Shown here one piece after another: positions 7,825-16,790 of a stretch of DNA of 64,000 nt; within the stretch, counting starts at the first letter, position 1, and every line of letters starts with the position of its first letter. The DNA is from an uncultured Rhodospirillaceae bacterium (GTDB taxonomy: Bacteria > Pseudomonadota > Alphaproteobacteria > Rhodospirillales > Magnetospirillaceae): the NCBI GenBank assembly GCA_937887565.1, contig CALABS010000029.1, forward strand, positions 1 through 64,000, read 5' to 3'. A model generated the notes under the pieces. It made no database searches. It was not told the origin of the DNA and saw only the letters and a program-made list of their open reading frames with translations. The position numbers were made by a program, and so were the translations under genes.

Positions 7825-9296
7825 CACACGCCCTCCGGCATGGCAGTGAACCTCGCCGCGTCTTCCATCACGCCGGCCACCTTGAAAACGGTCTCCTCGT
7901 CGAACGGGCGGCCGATCAGCTGCAATCCCAACGGCAGGCCGTCGGCGGACAGGCCGGCGGGCAGGCTGAGGCCGGGCAGGCCGGCCAGCGAGGTGGGGAT
8001 GGTGAAGACGTCGTTCAGCCACATGGTGACGGGATCGTCGTCGTTCTCGCCGATGCCGAAGGCGGCGGACGGCGCGGTGGGGGTCAGGATAATGTCCACG
8101 CTCTCGAAGGCCTTGCGGAAATCCTCGGCGATCAGGGCGCGCACCTTCTGGGCCTTGGCGTAGTAGGCATCGTAATAGCCGGCCGACAGCGCATAGGTGC
8201 CGATCAGGATGCGGCGGCGGACCTCCTTGCCGAAGCCGGCGGCGCGGGTCTTCTTGTACATGTCGTCAAGGCTGGTGCCCGGCACCCGCAGGCCGAAGCG
8301 CACGCCGTCATAGCGGGCCAGGTTCGACGACGCCTCGGCTGGGGCGATGATGTAGTAGGTGGGCAGCGCGTATTTGGTGTGCGGCAGGCTGATTTCCACC
8401 GGAGTGGCGCCGGCGGCCTTCAGCCATTCGACGCCCTGCTCCCACACCGTCTCGATCTCGGGCGACAGGCCGTCGGGTCGGTATTCCGTGGGGATGCCCA
8501 CCTTCAAGCCCCGGATGTCGCCGGTCAGCGCCTTCTCGAAGCTGGGCACCGGCATGGGGGCCGAGGTGCTGTCCTTGGGATCGTGGCCGGCCATGGCCTC
8601 CAGCATGATGGCGCAGTCGCGCACGGTGCGGGCCATGGGGCCGGCCTGGTCCAGCGAGCTGGCGAAGGCGACGATGCCCCAGCGCGAGCAGCGGCCGTAG
8701 GTCGGCTTGATGCCGGTGATGCCGCAGAAGGCGGCGGGCTGGCGGATCGAGCCGCCGGTGTCGGTGCCGGTGGCGCCCATGGCGATGCGCGCCGCCACCG
8801 CCGCCGCCGAGCCGCCCGACGAGCCGCCGGGGACCAGCTTCTTGGCCGGGTCCGACTTGGATTTCCACGGGTTCTCGACTGGGCCGTGATGGCTGGTGAT
8901 GTTGGCCGAGCCCATGGCGAACTCGTCCAGGTTCAGCTTGCCCAACGAGACCGCGCCGGCGCGGGCCAGATTGGCGGTGACCGTGCTTTCGTACTGGGGC
9001 TTGAAGCCGTCGAGGATGTGGCTGGCCGCCGTGGTCAGGACGCCCTTGGTGCAGAACAGGTCCTTGATGCCCAGCGGGATGCCCTCGAGGATGCCGGCCT
9101 GACCGGCCTGGCGGCGCATGTCCGAGGCCTTGGCGGCCTCAAGCGCCAGCTCTGGCGTCTCGGTGATGTAGGCGTTCAGCGCCCGCTTGGCGGCCATGGC
9201 GTCGAGATGCGCCCGGGTCAGCTCGACGGCGGTGAACTCGCCCTTGGCCAGCCGGTCGCGGGCCTCGGCGATGGTGAGGTTGGTCAGGGAGGTCAT
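7824..9296 (-). CDS. gatA: Asp/Glu-tRNA(Asn/Gln) amidotransferase subunit A
   Basis: The amidase subunit that releases ammonia from glutamine for GatB. The 490-residue protein carries the amidase-signature triad: GIKDLFCTKG (Lys of the Ser-Ser-Lys triad) near residue 79, and GGSSGGSAAAVAARI around 152-166 followed by GTDTGGSIRQPA. The start is MTSLTNLTIAEA, overlapping the gatC stop by 4 bp; the longer upstream open frame merely reads through gatC. Confidence 0.97.
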   Translation of the reverse strand: MTSLTNLTIAEARDRLAKGEFTAVELTRAHLDAMAAKRALNAYITETPELALEAAKASDMRRQAGQAGILEGIPLGIKDLFCTKGVLTTAASHILDGFKPQYESTVTANLARAGAVSLGKLNLDEFAMGSANITSHHGPVENPWKSKSDPAKKLVPGGSSGGSAAAVAARIAMGATGTDTGGSIRQPAAFCGITGIKPTYGRCSRWGIVAFASSLDQAGPMARTVRDCAIMLEAMAGHDPKDSTSAPMPVPSFEKALTGDIRGLKVGIPTEYRPDGLSPEIETVWEQGVEWLKAAGATPVEISLPHTKYALPTYYIIAPAEASSNLARYDGVRFGLRVPGTSLDDMYKKTRAAGFGKEVRRRILIGTYALSAGYYDAYYAKAQKVRALIAEDFRKAFESVDIILTPTAPSAAFGIGENDDDPVTMWLNDVFTIPTSLAGLPGLSLPAGLSADGLPLGLQLIGRPFDEETVFKVAGVMEDAARFTAMPEGV

Positions 9297-9580
9297 TCCA
9301 CCACCTTCGGCACGGTGAAGAATCCGTCGGCCCCGTCGGGGGCGTTGGCGAGAACGGCGTCGGCCTGGTTGCCGTCGGTGACCTCGTCCTTGCGCATGGG
9401 CAGCGTCATGGCCGCCACCGAGGTCATCGGCGCCACGCCGTCGGTGTTCACCTCCGACAGCTGCTCGACGAAGGTCAGGATGTTGGACAGCTCGCCGGCG
9501 AGGTGGTCGAGTTCCTCGTCGGGAACCTCGATGCGCGCGAGTTCGGCGATGGCGCGAACGGTGGATTTGTCCAGCGACAT
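9293..9580 (-). CDS. gatC: Asp/Glu-tRNA(Asn/Gln) amidotransferase subunit C
   Basis: A small (95 residues) subunit that stabilises GatA-GatB. It begins MSLDKSTVRAIAELARIEVP, with the family pattern of an N-terminal helix, then LSNILTFVEQL, then a Pro-rich linker (GVAPMTS) and the LRKDEV-like MRKDEVTDG. The start was chosen by family alignment; GGGAG lies upstream. It is the first gene of gatCAB. Confidence 0.95.
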   Translation of the reverse strand: MSLDKSTVRAIAELARIEVPDEELDHLAGELSNILTFVEQLSEVNTDGVAPMTSVAAMTLPMRKDEVTDGNQADAVLANAPDGADGFFTVPKVVE

Positions 9581-9717
9581 GCGGTGGGACTCTCCCGGAA
9601 AGGCTTGCATTTGGCGAAATCGTGGCGGACGTTAGCACCCGCTTTCGCCATCCGCAACCTGGGAAGCCGGGGTAGCGGAAAGCCGCCCGCCCGCTGGAAT
9701 CGCTCAACCCCGGACGG

Positions 9718-11931
9718 TCAGGTTGATTCCGATGGAAGCCACACATGGATGGTGGTGCCGGCGCCCGGCTCGGAATCCAGCCACATGCGGCCGCCGTGGA
9801 CCTTGGCGATCTTGTCGCACGAGGCCAGGCCCAGCCCGGCGCCGGGATAGACGGCGCGGGGATGCAGACGCGAGAACGGGCTGACCACCCCCTTGAGGTA
9901 TCTGGGCTCGATGCCGATGCCGTTGTCGGCCACGTCGATGCGCCAGCCGCTGCCGTCGCGCTCGGCGCCGATGGTGACCTCGGGCGGCACGTCGGGGCGG
10001 CGGAACTTGATGGCGTTGCTGACGAGGTTGTTGAACAGCATCACCAGCAGCACCGGATCACCAAGCACGGTGGGGAGCGGGCCGATGGCGAGCCGGGCGC
10101 CCTGGTCGCCGCCGGGCAAGGCGCGGCAGTCGGCGATGGCGGTGTCGACGGCGGCGCGGCAATCCACCGGCACGAAGGCGGCCACGGGATGGCCGGCGCG
10201 GCTGAAGGCGGTCAGGCCGCTGATCTGGACGCTGATCTGGCGGGCCGCCTCGGCGATGAAGGCCATGCTCTCGCGCGCCTCTTCCCCCGCTTCCGCCGGC
10301 AACTGGCGCTCCAGCACCTGGCAGTAGGTGCGGATGCTGCGAACCGGCTCCTGCAGGTCGTGGGAGGCGGCGAACAGCATGCGCTCGTTGTCGGCGTTGG
10401 CGTCCAGCAGCAGGTCCAGGTTCCGCTTCTGGAGGGTGACGTCCTCCTTGAGGGCGATGAAGTGGCTGATTCGCCCGGCGGCGTCGCGGACCGGCGAGAT
10501 GGTGGTGTTCTCCCAGAACAGGTCGCCGTTCTTCTTGCGGTTGACGATCTCGCCGCGCCAGGTCATGCCGGCGGAGATGGTGCGCCACATCTCGTCATAG
10601 GTTTCCTGGGCCACCTCGCCCGATTTCAGCAGGCGCGGGGTCTTGCCGATGACCTCGTTGGCGGTGTAGCCGGTCAACTGCAGGAAGCGCGGATTGACGT
10701 ATTGGATGATGGCGTCGGCGTCGGTGATGAGGATGGCGATGGGGCTCTGCTCGACGGCGGCGGTCAGCTTGCGCAGTTCGGCCTCGGTGCGCTTGTCGTC
10801 GGTGAGGTCGGTGAACAGGCACACCGTGCCGCCGGTCGAGGTGCGGTGGGTCCGCAGCAGGTACCAGCGCTGGTCGCGGCGATCCTGCAGCAGCGCGCTG
10901 TGGCCGTCGGCGCCGACGTCCGGCTCGCGGCTGACCGTCGCCAGCCCCTGGGTGTCCATCCCGGCCAGCATGCGGTCGAAATCCTCGGCCGGCACCGGCT
11001 TGGCCAGCAGCCGGTCGTAGCGGAGGTTGCTGAGAACCATCCGGCGGCTGTCGTCGAACAGGGCGAAGCCCTCGCGCAGGCTGGTGACCGCGTCGACCAG
11101 CTGGCCACGCGCCCGCTGGGCGGCGTCGTGGGCCACCCCCAGGCGCGAGATCGTCCAGCCCAGCCCGGCGAACAGGCCGCCGGTGGTCCATTGCAGCAGC
11201 CGCACCAGCCAGGTGGTGCCCTCTTGGCGCTGGGCGAAGGCGGTCATGTAGCGGGTGCGGGCCGCCTCCAGGGCGGCGCGGCTGGCGATGGCGAAATAGC
11301 CCCGGATGGCGTCGTGCAGCATCGCCTGCTGTTCCGTCAGCGTCCGCATGTGGACGCCGATGCCGCGCAGTTCCGGGTCGTTGGACGCCAGGAAGCCGGC
11401 CGTCAGGGCGTCGATCTCGGCCCGCGTCCTCGACGAACCGTCACCCTGGCCCAGGCTTTCGATGGCGATCAGCGCCTGCTGAACCCTGAGCGCGGCCGCC
11501 GGGTCGGCCGCCGCCGCGAAGCGGGTGACGGCGAAGGGCAGGTAGCTGATCTCGTGCCGCACGAAGGCGGCCACCGCCTTGACATTCTCGGCCGCCGCCT
11601 GCTTGGCCTCGATGCGTCCCCGGTACTCGTCCAGAAGGCCGGCGGGAAGGTCGCCGCCGTCGGGAGCCTCGAACGCCGCCAGAAGGCGCCTCAGCTCGTG
11701 GCTGTGGTCGACGGTGGTGTCGTAGTGCGGCAGCAGGCCGGCCACCACCTGGAGCAGGTCGCGGTCGAGGCTGGTCTCGGTGTGGGCCAGGGCGTCGAAG
11801 GCGGCGACGACGCGGGAGTGGCGTTCGGCGTCGATGGTGGCGCGGCTGGCGGCCACCGCCAGCACCACCGCCACCACGGCGGCGGCGGCGAAGACCATCA
11901 GGGCGGTGCGCAGATGGGCGGGAGGCTTCAC
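9718..11931 (-). CDS. Membrane PAS sensor histidine kinase, probable DAHL type
   Basis: A 737-residue sensor. The first membrane helix is at about 10-28. Residues 50-240 form a predicted periplasmic helical region containing SLDRDLLQVVAGLLPHYD, which resembles the DAHL sensor domain, and the second helix is at about 248-266. Two PAS-like segments follow (285-380 and 390-500; the second has PRFLQLTGYT and WRGEIVNRKKNGD). The H-box is SHDLQEPVRSI with His524, the N-box NNLVSNA 634-640, and the G boxes DNGIGIEP and GAGLGL. No receiver domain is attached. The GTG start overlaps the stop of the upstream peroxidase by 4 bp. The signal sensed is unknown. Confidence 0.85.
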   Translation of the reverse strand: MKPPAHLRTALMVFAAAAVVAVVLAVAASRATIDAERHSRVVAAFDALAHTETSLDRDLLQVVAGLLPHYDTTVDHSHELRRLLAAFEAPDGGDLPAGLLDEYRGRIEAKQAAAENVKAVAAFVRHEISYLPFAVTRFAAAADPAAALRVQQALIAIESLGQGDGSSRTRAEIDALTAGFLASNDPELRGIGVHMRTLTEQQAMLHDAIRGYFAIASRAALEAARTRYMTAFAQRQEGTTWLVRLLQWTTGGLFAGLGWTISRLGVAHDAAQRARGQLVDAVTSLREGFALFDDSRRMVLSNLRYDRLLAKPVPAEDFDRMLAGMDTQGLATVSREPDVGADGHSALLQDRRDQRWYLLRTHRTSTGGTVCLFTDLTDDKRTEAELRKLTAAVEQSPIAILITDADAIIQYVNPRFLQLTGYTANEVIGKTPRLLKSGEVAQETYDEMWRTISAGMTWRGEIVNRKKNGDLFWENTTISPVRDAAGRISHFIALKEDVTLQKRNLDLLLDANADNERMLFAASHDLQEPVRSIRTYCQVLERQLPAEAGEEARESMAFIAEAARQISVQISGLTAFSRAGHPVAAFVPVDCRAAVDTAIADCRALPGGDQGARLAIGPLPTVLGDPVLLVMLFNNLVSNAIKFRRPDVPPEVTIGAERDGSGWRIDVADNGIGIEPRYLKGVVSPFSRLHPRAVYPGAGLGLASCDKIAKVHGGRMWLDSEPGAGTTIHVWLPSEST

Positions 11932-12905
11932 CGGCCCTCCAGGCGCTGCGGGTCGGCGAGGGTGGCGAGGAAGGCGACGATGAGGTCGATCTCGGCCGGC
12001 GGAATGTCGCGGCCCAACTGGTAGCGCCCCATCATGGCGATGGCCTCGCGCAGGTCGGCGACGCTGCCGTCGTGGAAATAGGGCGGCGTCCACACCGCCA
12101 GCCGCAGGCTGGGGACCTTGAACACATAGCGGTCGGACTCGCGGCCGGTGACGTTGAACCGGCCCAGGTCGGCGGCCAGGGTCTGGCCGCGCTCCTCGAA
12201 CGGATTGCCGAAGAACCCGAACTTCTGGAACATGTTGCCGCCGACGGCGGCGCCTTGGTGGCACGAGGCGCAGCCATAGGACTTGAACAAGGCGTAGCCG
12301 CGCGTCTCGTCCTCGGTCAAGGCGCCGTCGTCGCCGCCCAGCCAGCGGTCGAACCGCGATCCGGTGGTGGCCAGCGACCGCTCGAAGGCGGCGATGACCT
12401 GGCGGACCAGGGCGGGGGTTGGGCCTTCCCCGAAGATCGACAGGAACTCCTGGCGGTAATCGGATGCGTTCAGGCGCGTCAGCACCATGGGCCAGTCGGC
12501 GGCCATCTCGACCGGATTGGTCAGCGGCCCGTCGACCTGGGTGGGGAGGTCGGGGGCACGGCCATCCCAGAACTGGGCGACGTTGAGGAACGAGTTGAAG
12601 ACGGTGGGGGCGTTGACGTCGCCCTTGGCGCCGGCGGTGCCGATCGAGCGCGGCAGATTGTCCGAGCCGCCGGTGGCCAAGGGATGGCAGCTCGCGCACG
12701 ACACGTCGCGGTCGCGCGACAGGATGGGGTCATGGAACAGGCGCCGCCCCAGGGCGATGACGCGGGCATCGTTTCCGGCCGGGGCGACGATCGCCCGCAA
12801 CGGCTCCAGGCTGCTTCGCGCCTGCGCCGGGGCTGCGCCCTCCATGCCTGTCGTGGCCGCAATGGCTACCGCCAACGCGACGCACAGCGCTCGCATCGAA
12901 CCCAT
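11928..12905 (-). CDS. Di-haem cytochrome c peroxidase / MauG family protein
   Basis: A periplasmic protein with an N-terminal signal sequence (RALCVALAVAIAATTG) and two haem-binding motifs, CASCH near residue 82 and CASCH near 223, typical of bacterial cytochrome c peroxidases and MauG-like enzymes. The start is uncertain among ATGs at 12938, 12905 and 12896; 12905 gives a normal signal peptide. It lies immediately upstream of and overlaps the sensor kinase gene, so both are one transcript. The enzyme may report peroxide or redox state to the kinase, or be its output; this is inference. Confidence 0.85.
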   Translation of the reverse strand: MGSMRALCVALAVAIAATTGMEGAAPAQARSSLEPLRAIVAPAGNDARVIALGRRLFHDPILSRDRDVSCASCHPLATGGSDNLPRSIGTAGAKGDVNAPTVFNSFLNVAQFWDGRAPDLPTQVDGPLTNPVEMAADWPMVLTRLNASDYRQEFLSIFGEGPTPALVRQVIAAFERSLATTGSRFDRWLGGDDGALTEDETRGYALFKSYGCASCHQGAAVGGNMFQKFGFFGNPFEERGQTLAADLGRFNVTGRESDRYVFKVPSLRLAVWTPPYFHDGSVADLREAIAMMGRYQLGRDIPPAEIDLIVAFLATLADPQRLEGR

Positions 12906-13039
12906 GGTCTCAACCCCGCGTCCCCAAACTTCCGTCATATCTTAGCGGAATTATAAAGAGGGGTGGTGGGGTTTCGTGCGCATGCTCCGCACATCGGTCA
13001 TGCCTTGCGCGCGGGACGCATCCATGCATTGCTAGCCGG

Positions 13040-13495
13040 ATGCCGGTCCTCTTCCTCGCCGACCTTTCCGCCCGCATGGGCCGCGATCAGCGGCTGATGG
13101 GGCTCGACCTCGGCACCAAGACCATCGGGCTCGCCCTGTCCGACGTGTCGCGCACGGTGGCGACCCCCTTCGACACCATCCGGCGGACCAAGTTCACCAA
13201 GGATGCCGAGGCGCTGCTGGCGATCGTCGACAAGCAGGGCGTCGGTGGGCTGGTGATCGGCCTGCCGGTGGAGATGGACGGCCGCGAAGGCGCGCGTTGC
13301 CAGAGCACGCGCGCCTTCGCGGCCAATCTCCTCAAGCTCAGGGACATTCCCATCGCGTTCTGGGACGAGCGTCTGTCCACGGCGGCGGTCACCCGCACCC
13401 TGCTGGAAGCCGACGCCTCGCGCGCGCGCCGAGCCGAGGTGGTCGACAAGATGGCCGCCGCCTACATCCTGCAAGGGGCGCTGGACGCGGGGTAG
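13040..13495 (+). CDS. ruvX: Putative pre-16S rRNA nuclease / Holliday junction resolvase-like (RuvX/YqgF)
   Basis: A 151-residue RNase-H-fold protein with LMGLDLGTKTIGLALSD near residues 19-35 (first catalytic Asp), GLVIGLPVEMDGREGARC near 70-87, and FWDERLSTAAVTRTL near 105-119, as in the family. Members process the 5' end of 16S rRNA. A later in-frame ATG (13076) is possible. The 3' end is 3 bp from the convergent DJ-1 gene. In many alphaproteobacteria ruvX lies beside gatCAB; here the kinase/peroxidase pair separates them. Confidence 0.93.
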   Translation: MPVLFLADLSARMGRDQRLMGLDLGTKTIGLALSDVSRTVATPFDTIRRTKFTKDAEALLAIVDKQGVGGLVIGLPVEMDGREGARCQSTRAFAANLLKLRDIPIAFWDERLSTAAVTRTLLEADASRARRAEVVDKMAAAYILQGALDAG

Positions 13496-13498
13496 GGT

Positions 13499-14065
13499 CT
13501 ACCCCGCCGCCTTCCTTTCATGCCGACCCTCGGCGAATTCCTCGATCATCTTGGCGCAGAAGGCGTCCAGGTCGTCGGGCTTGCGGCTGGTGACAAGGCC
13601 CTTGTCGGTCACCACCGGCTGGTCGCTCCAGTCGGCGCCGGCATTGGCGAGGTCGGTCCTCAGCGACGGCCAGCTGGTGACCTTGCGGCCCTTGGCGACG
13701 CCGGCCTCCACCAGCAGCCACGGGCCGTGGCAGATGGCCGCCACCGGCTTGCTGGCGTCGAAGAACGCCCGGGCGAAGTCCACCGCCTTGGGCTGGATGC
13801 GCAGCTGGTCGGGATTGGCGACGCCGCCGGGCAGCACCAGGGCGTCGTAGTCGTCGGCGCGGGCGTCGTCGAGGGTGCGGTCGACCCGGATGCTGTCGCC
13901 TTTGTCGAAGTGCTTCCAGCCCTGGATCGAGCCGCCATGAGGCGCCACCACCTCGACGGTGGCGCCGGCCTGTTCCAGTGCCCGCTTGGGCACGGCCAGC
14001 TCGCTTTGCTCGTAGCCGTCGGTCGCCAGGATGGCGACCCTCCGTCCGTCCAGTTTGTCGGCCAT
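13499..14065 (-). CDS. DJ-1/PfpI family protein (YhbO/general stress protein 18 type)
   Basis: A 188-residue protein of the class I glutamine amidotransferase-like fold. The nucleophile elbow is AAICHGPWLL around residues 107-116, and a Glu early in the chain (SELAVP, about residue 21) is the usual acid partner. YhbO-like members act as deglycases or stress chaperones and are not typical peptidases. The ATG is preceded by GGAGGGACC. It is convergent with ruvX and divergent from the hemerythrin gene. Confidence 0.88.
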   Translation of the reverse strand: MADKLDGRRVAILATDGYEQSELAVPKRALEQAGATVEVVAPHGGSIQGWKHFDKGDSIRVDRTLDDARADDYDALVLPGGVANPDQLRIQPKAVDFARAFFDASKPVAAICHGPWLLVEAGVAKGRKVTSWPSLRTDLANAGADWSDQPVVTDKGLVTSRKPDDLDAFCAKMIEEFAEGRHERKAAG

Positions 14066-14162
14066 CGGTCCCTCCGTTGCATAAGTCGCACAGCCGCCAA
14101 CAGCAGGGTGCCGGGCTGTGTTCGCCGCGCGTCGCGGATGATGGAATTCGAATAAAAATCGC

Positions 14163-14192
14163 TTGATCGGCCTGTGCGCTTCGGTCTAGGCT
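14163..14192 (+). promoter_or_regulatory. Putative sigma-70 promoter of the hemerythrin leader
   Basis: TTGATC (14163-14168) and TAGGCT (14187-14192) are separated by 18 bp. The predicted transcription start near 14199 is only a few bases before the hairpin at 14203. Confidence 0.45.
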
Positions 14193-14202
14193 CCGACCCC
14201 AC

Positions 14203-14236
14203 AAGCCGTCCGCCATCTTGGCGCGACGGCTTTTTT
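14203..14236 (+). terminator. Intrinsic-terminator-like hairpin in the hemerythrin 5' leader
   Basis: AAGCCGTC (14203-14210) pairs with GACGGCTT (14225-14232), extended by CGCC/GGCG inside with one bulged C, and is followed by six T residues (14231-14236). No plus-strand gene lies upstream, so it either attenuates the hemerythrin transcript, ends a very short RNA, or protects the 5' end. Confidence 0.7.
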
Positions 14237-14271
14237 CGTCCCTGGCGGACGGCAAGGGGAGGGGAACCGCG

Positions 14272-14685
14272 ATGCTGGTTTGGGAAGAGGCCTACAAGAT
14301 CGGCCACGACGAGATGGATGCCGAGCATCTGATCCTGTTCGCGCTGCTCAACCAGCTCGACACCAACATCAACAACGACATGGCAGGCGCCTGCGTCGGC
14401 GACGTGGTGCGCGCACTGGGGGCCTATATCGACTACCACTTCTCCCACGAGGAGGCGCTGATGCGCGCCTGGCGGTATCCCGGCCTCGAGGGGCATTCGG
14501 CCAAGCACCACGAGTTCATGGCCGAGCTGTCGCGGCTGCGCCGCGACGCGCAACGGGGGGATGACCTCAAAGCAGCCCTGACGTTGCGGGGGTTCGTGTT
14601 GGAATGGCTGCTCAATCACATCCTGGAGACGGATGCCGACTACGTGCGGTTCATCTCCGCCAAGGCCGAGGCCCTGAAGGGCTGA
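14272..14685 (+). CDS. Bacteriohemerythrin
   Basis: A 137-residue oxygen-binding di-iron four-helix protein. The ligand pattern is visible: HDEMDAEH near residues 14-21, YHFSHEEALM around 57-66 (HxxxE), HSAKHHEFM around 76-84 and NHILETDADYV near 116-126 (HxxxD). The start ATG follows a strong AAGGGGAGGGG. It could deliver or sense O2 in the cytoplasm. It is followed by the degenerate EAL gene on the same strand. Confidence 0.93.
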   Translation: MLVWEEAYKIGHDEMDAEHLILFALLNQLDTNINNDMAGACVGDVVRALGAYIDYHFSHEEALMRAWRYPGLEGHSAKHHEFMAELSRLRRDAQRGDDLKAALTLRGFVLEWLLNHILETDADYVRFISAKAEALKG

Positions 14686-14758
14686 GGGAAGCGAGGGCCG
14701 GTCGGGGGACCGGGACCGGGCAGGAGCGACGGGCTTATCGAGGAGGGGGGGTGTCACC

Positions 14759-15928
14759 ATGCGTGTGACGGAGTCGGAACGAGCGTTCCTGCACGAACTT
14801 CATGCGGTCAAGAAGGATCCGCTGGGCAAGCGGATCATTCATTTCTTCGTGTCGCTGGCGCCCACCGCAGGCGAGACCACCAGCCGGATCGAGAACGCCA
14901 AGGCCTTCCTCAAGAGGTCCTTCGCGAAAAGCCCCTATTGCAACGTCTTCCACGCCCATAACGGCGACATCTTCGTCACCTATTCCCACGTCACCATTTC
15001 GGACGTGCTGGCGGCTTGCAACAAGGTCGAAAAGCTGTTCTGCGAGACCGCCGTGCTGTCGGTCCGCAACGCCTACAACGAATACGGCTTCTACAAGGTG
15101 GCCGACGCCGTCAAGGACATCGACAGGGTCTTCGCCGCCTTCAAGACCATCATCGCCGATGCCCAGCCCGAACCCGAGCGCCTAAGCAAGCGGCCGCTCA
15201 CCCCCGAGAACCTGACCTTCCTGTCCGACAAGCTGCGCACCGCCGACCTGCGCAGCTGCATTTTCAACCAGCCGGTCTACTTCATCGGCAACAAGGTGCC
15301 CTCCATCGAGTTCCTGGAGTTCTACATCTCGACCCAGCAGCTCGAGAGCGTGTTCCTGCCCGAGACGAACCTGCTGGGCAACATCTGGCTGTTCCAGGCT
15401 CTCAAGGAGGATTTCGACCGCGCCACCCTGCGTACGGTGGCCAAGGAAATCACCGACTACCGCCACAAGTCGTTCAGCGTCAATGTCGGCCTCGGCACCA
15501 TCCTCGGACGCGAATTCACCGATTTCTGCGACGCGCTGCCGTCCAAGCTGGCCGGGCGGATCGTGCTGGAGATCCACAAGACCGACCTGGTGCAGAACCT
15601 GAGCATGATGAAGGACGTACGCCAGTTCGCCGACGAGCACGGCATGAAGGTGTGCATCGACGGCGTCGACTGGCGCGATTTCGAGGTGCTGTGCCTCGAA
15701 CGCCTGAAACCTCATTACATCAAGGTCGTCTGGCACAACGACCTGCTGAACGCGCCGCCGGACGAACTGGGGCATTTCGTGACCGCCGTGAAGGCCCACG
15801 AGGCCAGCGAGATCGTGCTGTCGCGGTGCGACAACCCCAAGGCCTTCCCGCTGGCCCGGACCCTGGGCATCCGCTATGTCCAGGGGCGCCTGGCCGACCA
15901 GTTCTTCAAGACCGGCATGGCGCTTTGA
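14759..15928 (+). CDS. Degenerate EAL-domain protein, probably not a c-di-GMP phosphodiesterase
   Basis: 389 residues. Residues 1-150 are an unassigned N-terminal region. Residues about 165-385 follow the EAL fold: NQPVYF, EFL in place of EAL (near 184), SVNVGLG (NxS-like), VLEIHK, VCIDG, YIKV and YVQGRLAD. The catalytic DDFG is replaced by DGVDW, the second Asp of KxD by Val and the loop-6 Glu is missing, so it is likely a non-catalytic effector. The ATG has a strong GAGGAGGGGGGG ribosome site. Its last 23 bp overlap the convergent transporter gene. Confidence 0.72.
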   Translation: MRVTESERAFLHELHAVKKDPLGKRIIHFFVSLAPTAGETTSRIENAKAFLKRSFAKSPYCNVFHAHNGDIFVTYSHVTISDVLAACNKVEKLFCETAVLSVRNAYNEYGFYKVADAVKDIDRVFAAFKTIIADAQPEPERLSKRPLTPENLTFLSDKLRTADLRSCIFNQPVYFIGNKVPSIEFLEFYISTQQLESVFLPETNLLGNIWLFQALKEDFDRATLRTVAKEITDYRHKSFSVNVGLGTILGREFTDFCDALPSKLAGRIVLEIHKTDLVQNLSMMKDVRQFADEHGMKVCIDGVDWRDFEVLCLERLKPHYIKVVWHNDLLNAPPDELGHFVTAVKAHEASEIVLSRCDNPKAFPLARTLGIRYVQGRLADQFFKTGMAL

Positions 15929-16790
15929 CGGCCGGCCTCGTCCCCAAATGGATGCCCACGGCGATGGGGACGAGGCCGGCCAAATCGGGCCAGTGCACCG
16001 CCTCGTCCAGCGCCGCCCAGCCGAACACCAGCCCGAGCGGCGGCATCAGGAAGTGGTAGGCGCTGGCCTCGGTGGCCGAGCCGGCCCGCAGCAAGTGGAA
16101 CCATAGCGCGTAGCCGCCCACCGACACCACCACCGCGGTCCAGGCCAGCGACGCCGCCAGGTCGGCCGTCGCCCGCACCGAGCCCACGTCCTCGACCAGC
16201 ATGGCGACCGGCGCCAGTGCCAGCCCGGCGGCCAGCACCATCAGCGCGTTGGCCTCCAGCACGCTCCGGCTCAGGCCCACCCGCTTGAAGACGATGGTTC
16301 CGGCCACCAGCGACACCAGCGCACCCACCGCCATGGCCATGCCGCCGGCGTCGTCGCCCACGGCCAGGCGCTGGCGCACGATCACCGCCACCCCCGCCAC
16401 CCCCAACGCCAGCCCGGCCAGCTTGCGGGCGGTCAGCCGCTCGCCCAGCACCGGCGCCGCCAGCAGCGCGGTCAGCACCGGATTGGCCGAGACGATCAGG
16501 GTCATCAGGCCCGACGGCAGCCGCGTCATGCCGACGAACACCAGCCCCAGGTAAAGGGCGTTGTTGAGCAGGCCCAGCAGCGCCAGCAGCGCCAGCTCGC
16601 GACCGGTCAGTCCCTTGAAGCCGCCCAATGCCGTCAGGATCGCGGTCAGCGTCAGGCCGGCGGCCAGGAACCGCAGCGTCAGATAGGTCAGCGGCGGGGA
16701 ATCGGCCAGCCCCAGCTTGCCGGCGGCGAAGGCCGAGCTCCAGATCACGCAGAAGCCCAGCACCAGCAGGGCGTATTTGGCGTCCTTCAT
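15906..16790 (-). CDS. EamA/DMT family permease
   Basis: A 294-residue inner-membrane protein with about ten helices arranged as two EamA repeats (roughly residues 5-135 and 150-285), typical of metabolite exporters of the drug/metabolite superfamily. Typical features are the N-terminal VLGFCVIWSSAFAAGK and the LRFLAAGLTL segment. The start ATG is preceded by GAGGAGG. It is divergent from a LysR-type regulator 103 bp away, which probably controls it. The substrate is not deducible. Confidence 0.9.
   Translation of the reverse strand: MKDAKYALLVLGFCVIWSSAFAAGKLGLADSPPLTYLTLRFLAAGLTLTAILTALGGFKGLTGRELALLALLGLLNNALYLGLVFVGMTRLPSGLMTLIVSANPVLTALLAAPVLGERLTARKLAGLALGVAGVAVIVRQRLAVGDDAGGMAMAVGALVSLVAGTIVFKRVGLSRSVLEANALMVLAAGLALAPVAMLVEDVGSVRATADLAASLAWTAVVVSVGGYALWFHLLRAGSATEASAYHFLMPPLGLVFGWAALDEAVHWPDLAGLVPIAVGIHLGTRPAVKAPCRS

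Noticed and set aside
5038..8163. 1041-codon plus-strand frame across NUDIX, phosphatase and gatB
   Set aside because: It is antisense to four supported genes and covers the PHO box promoter; composition is that of a shadow frame.
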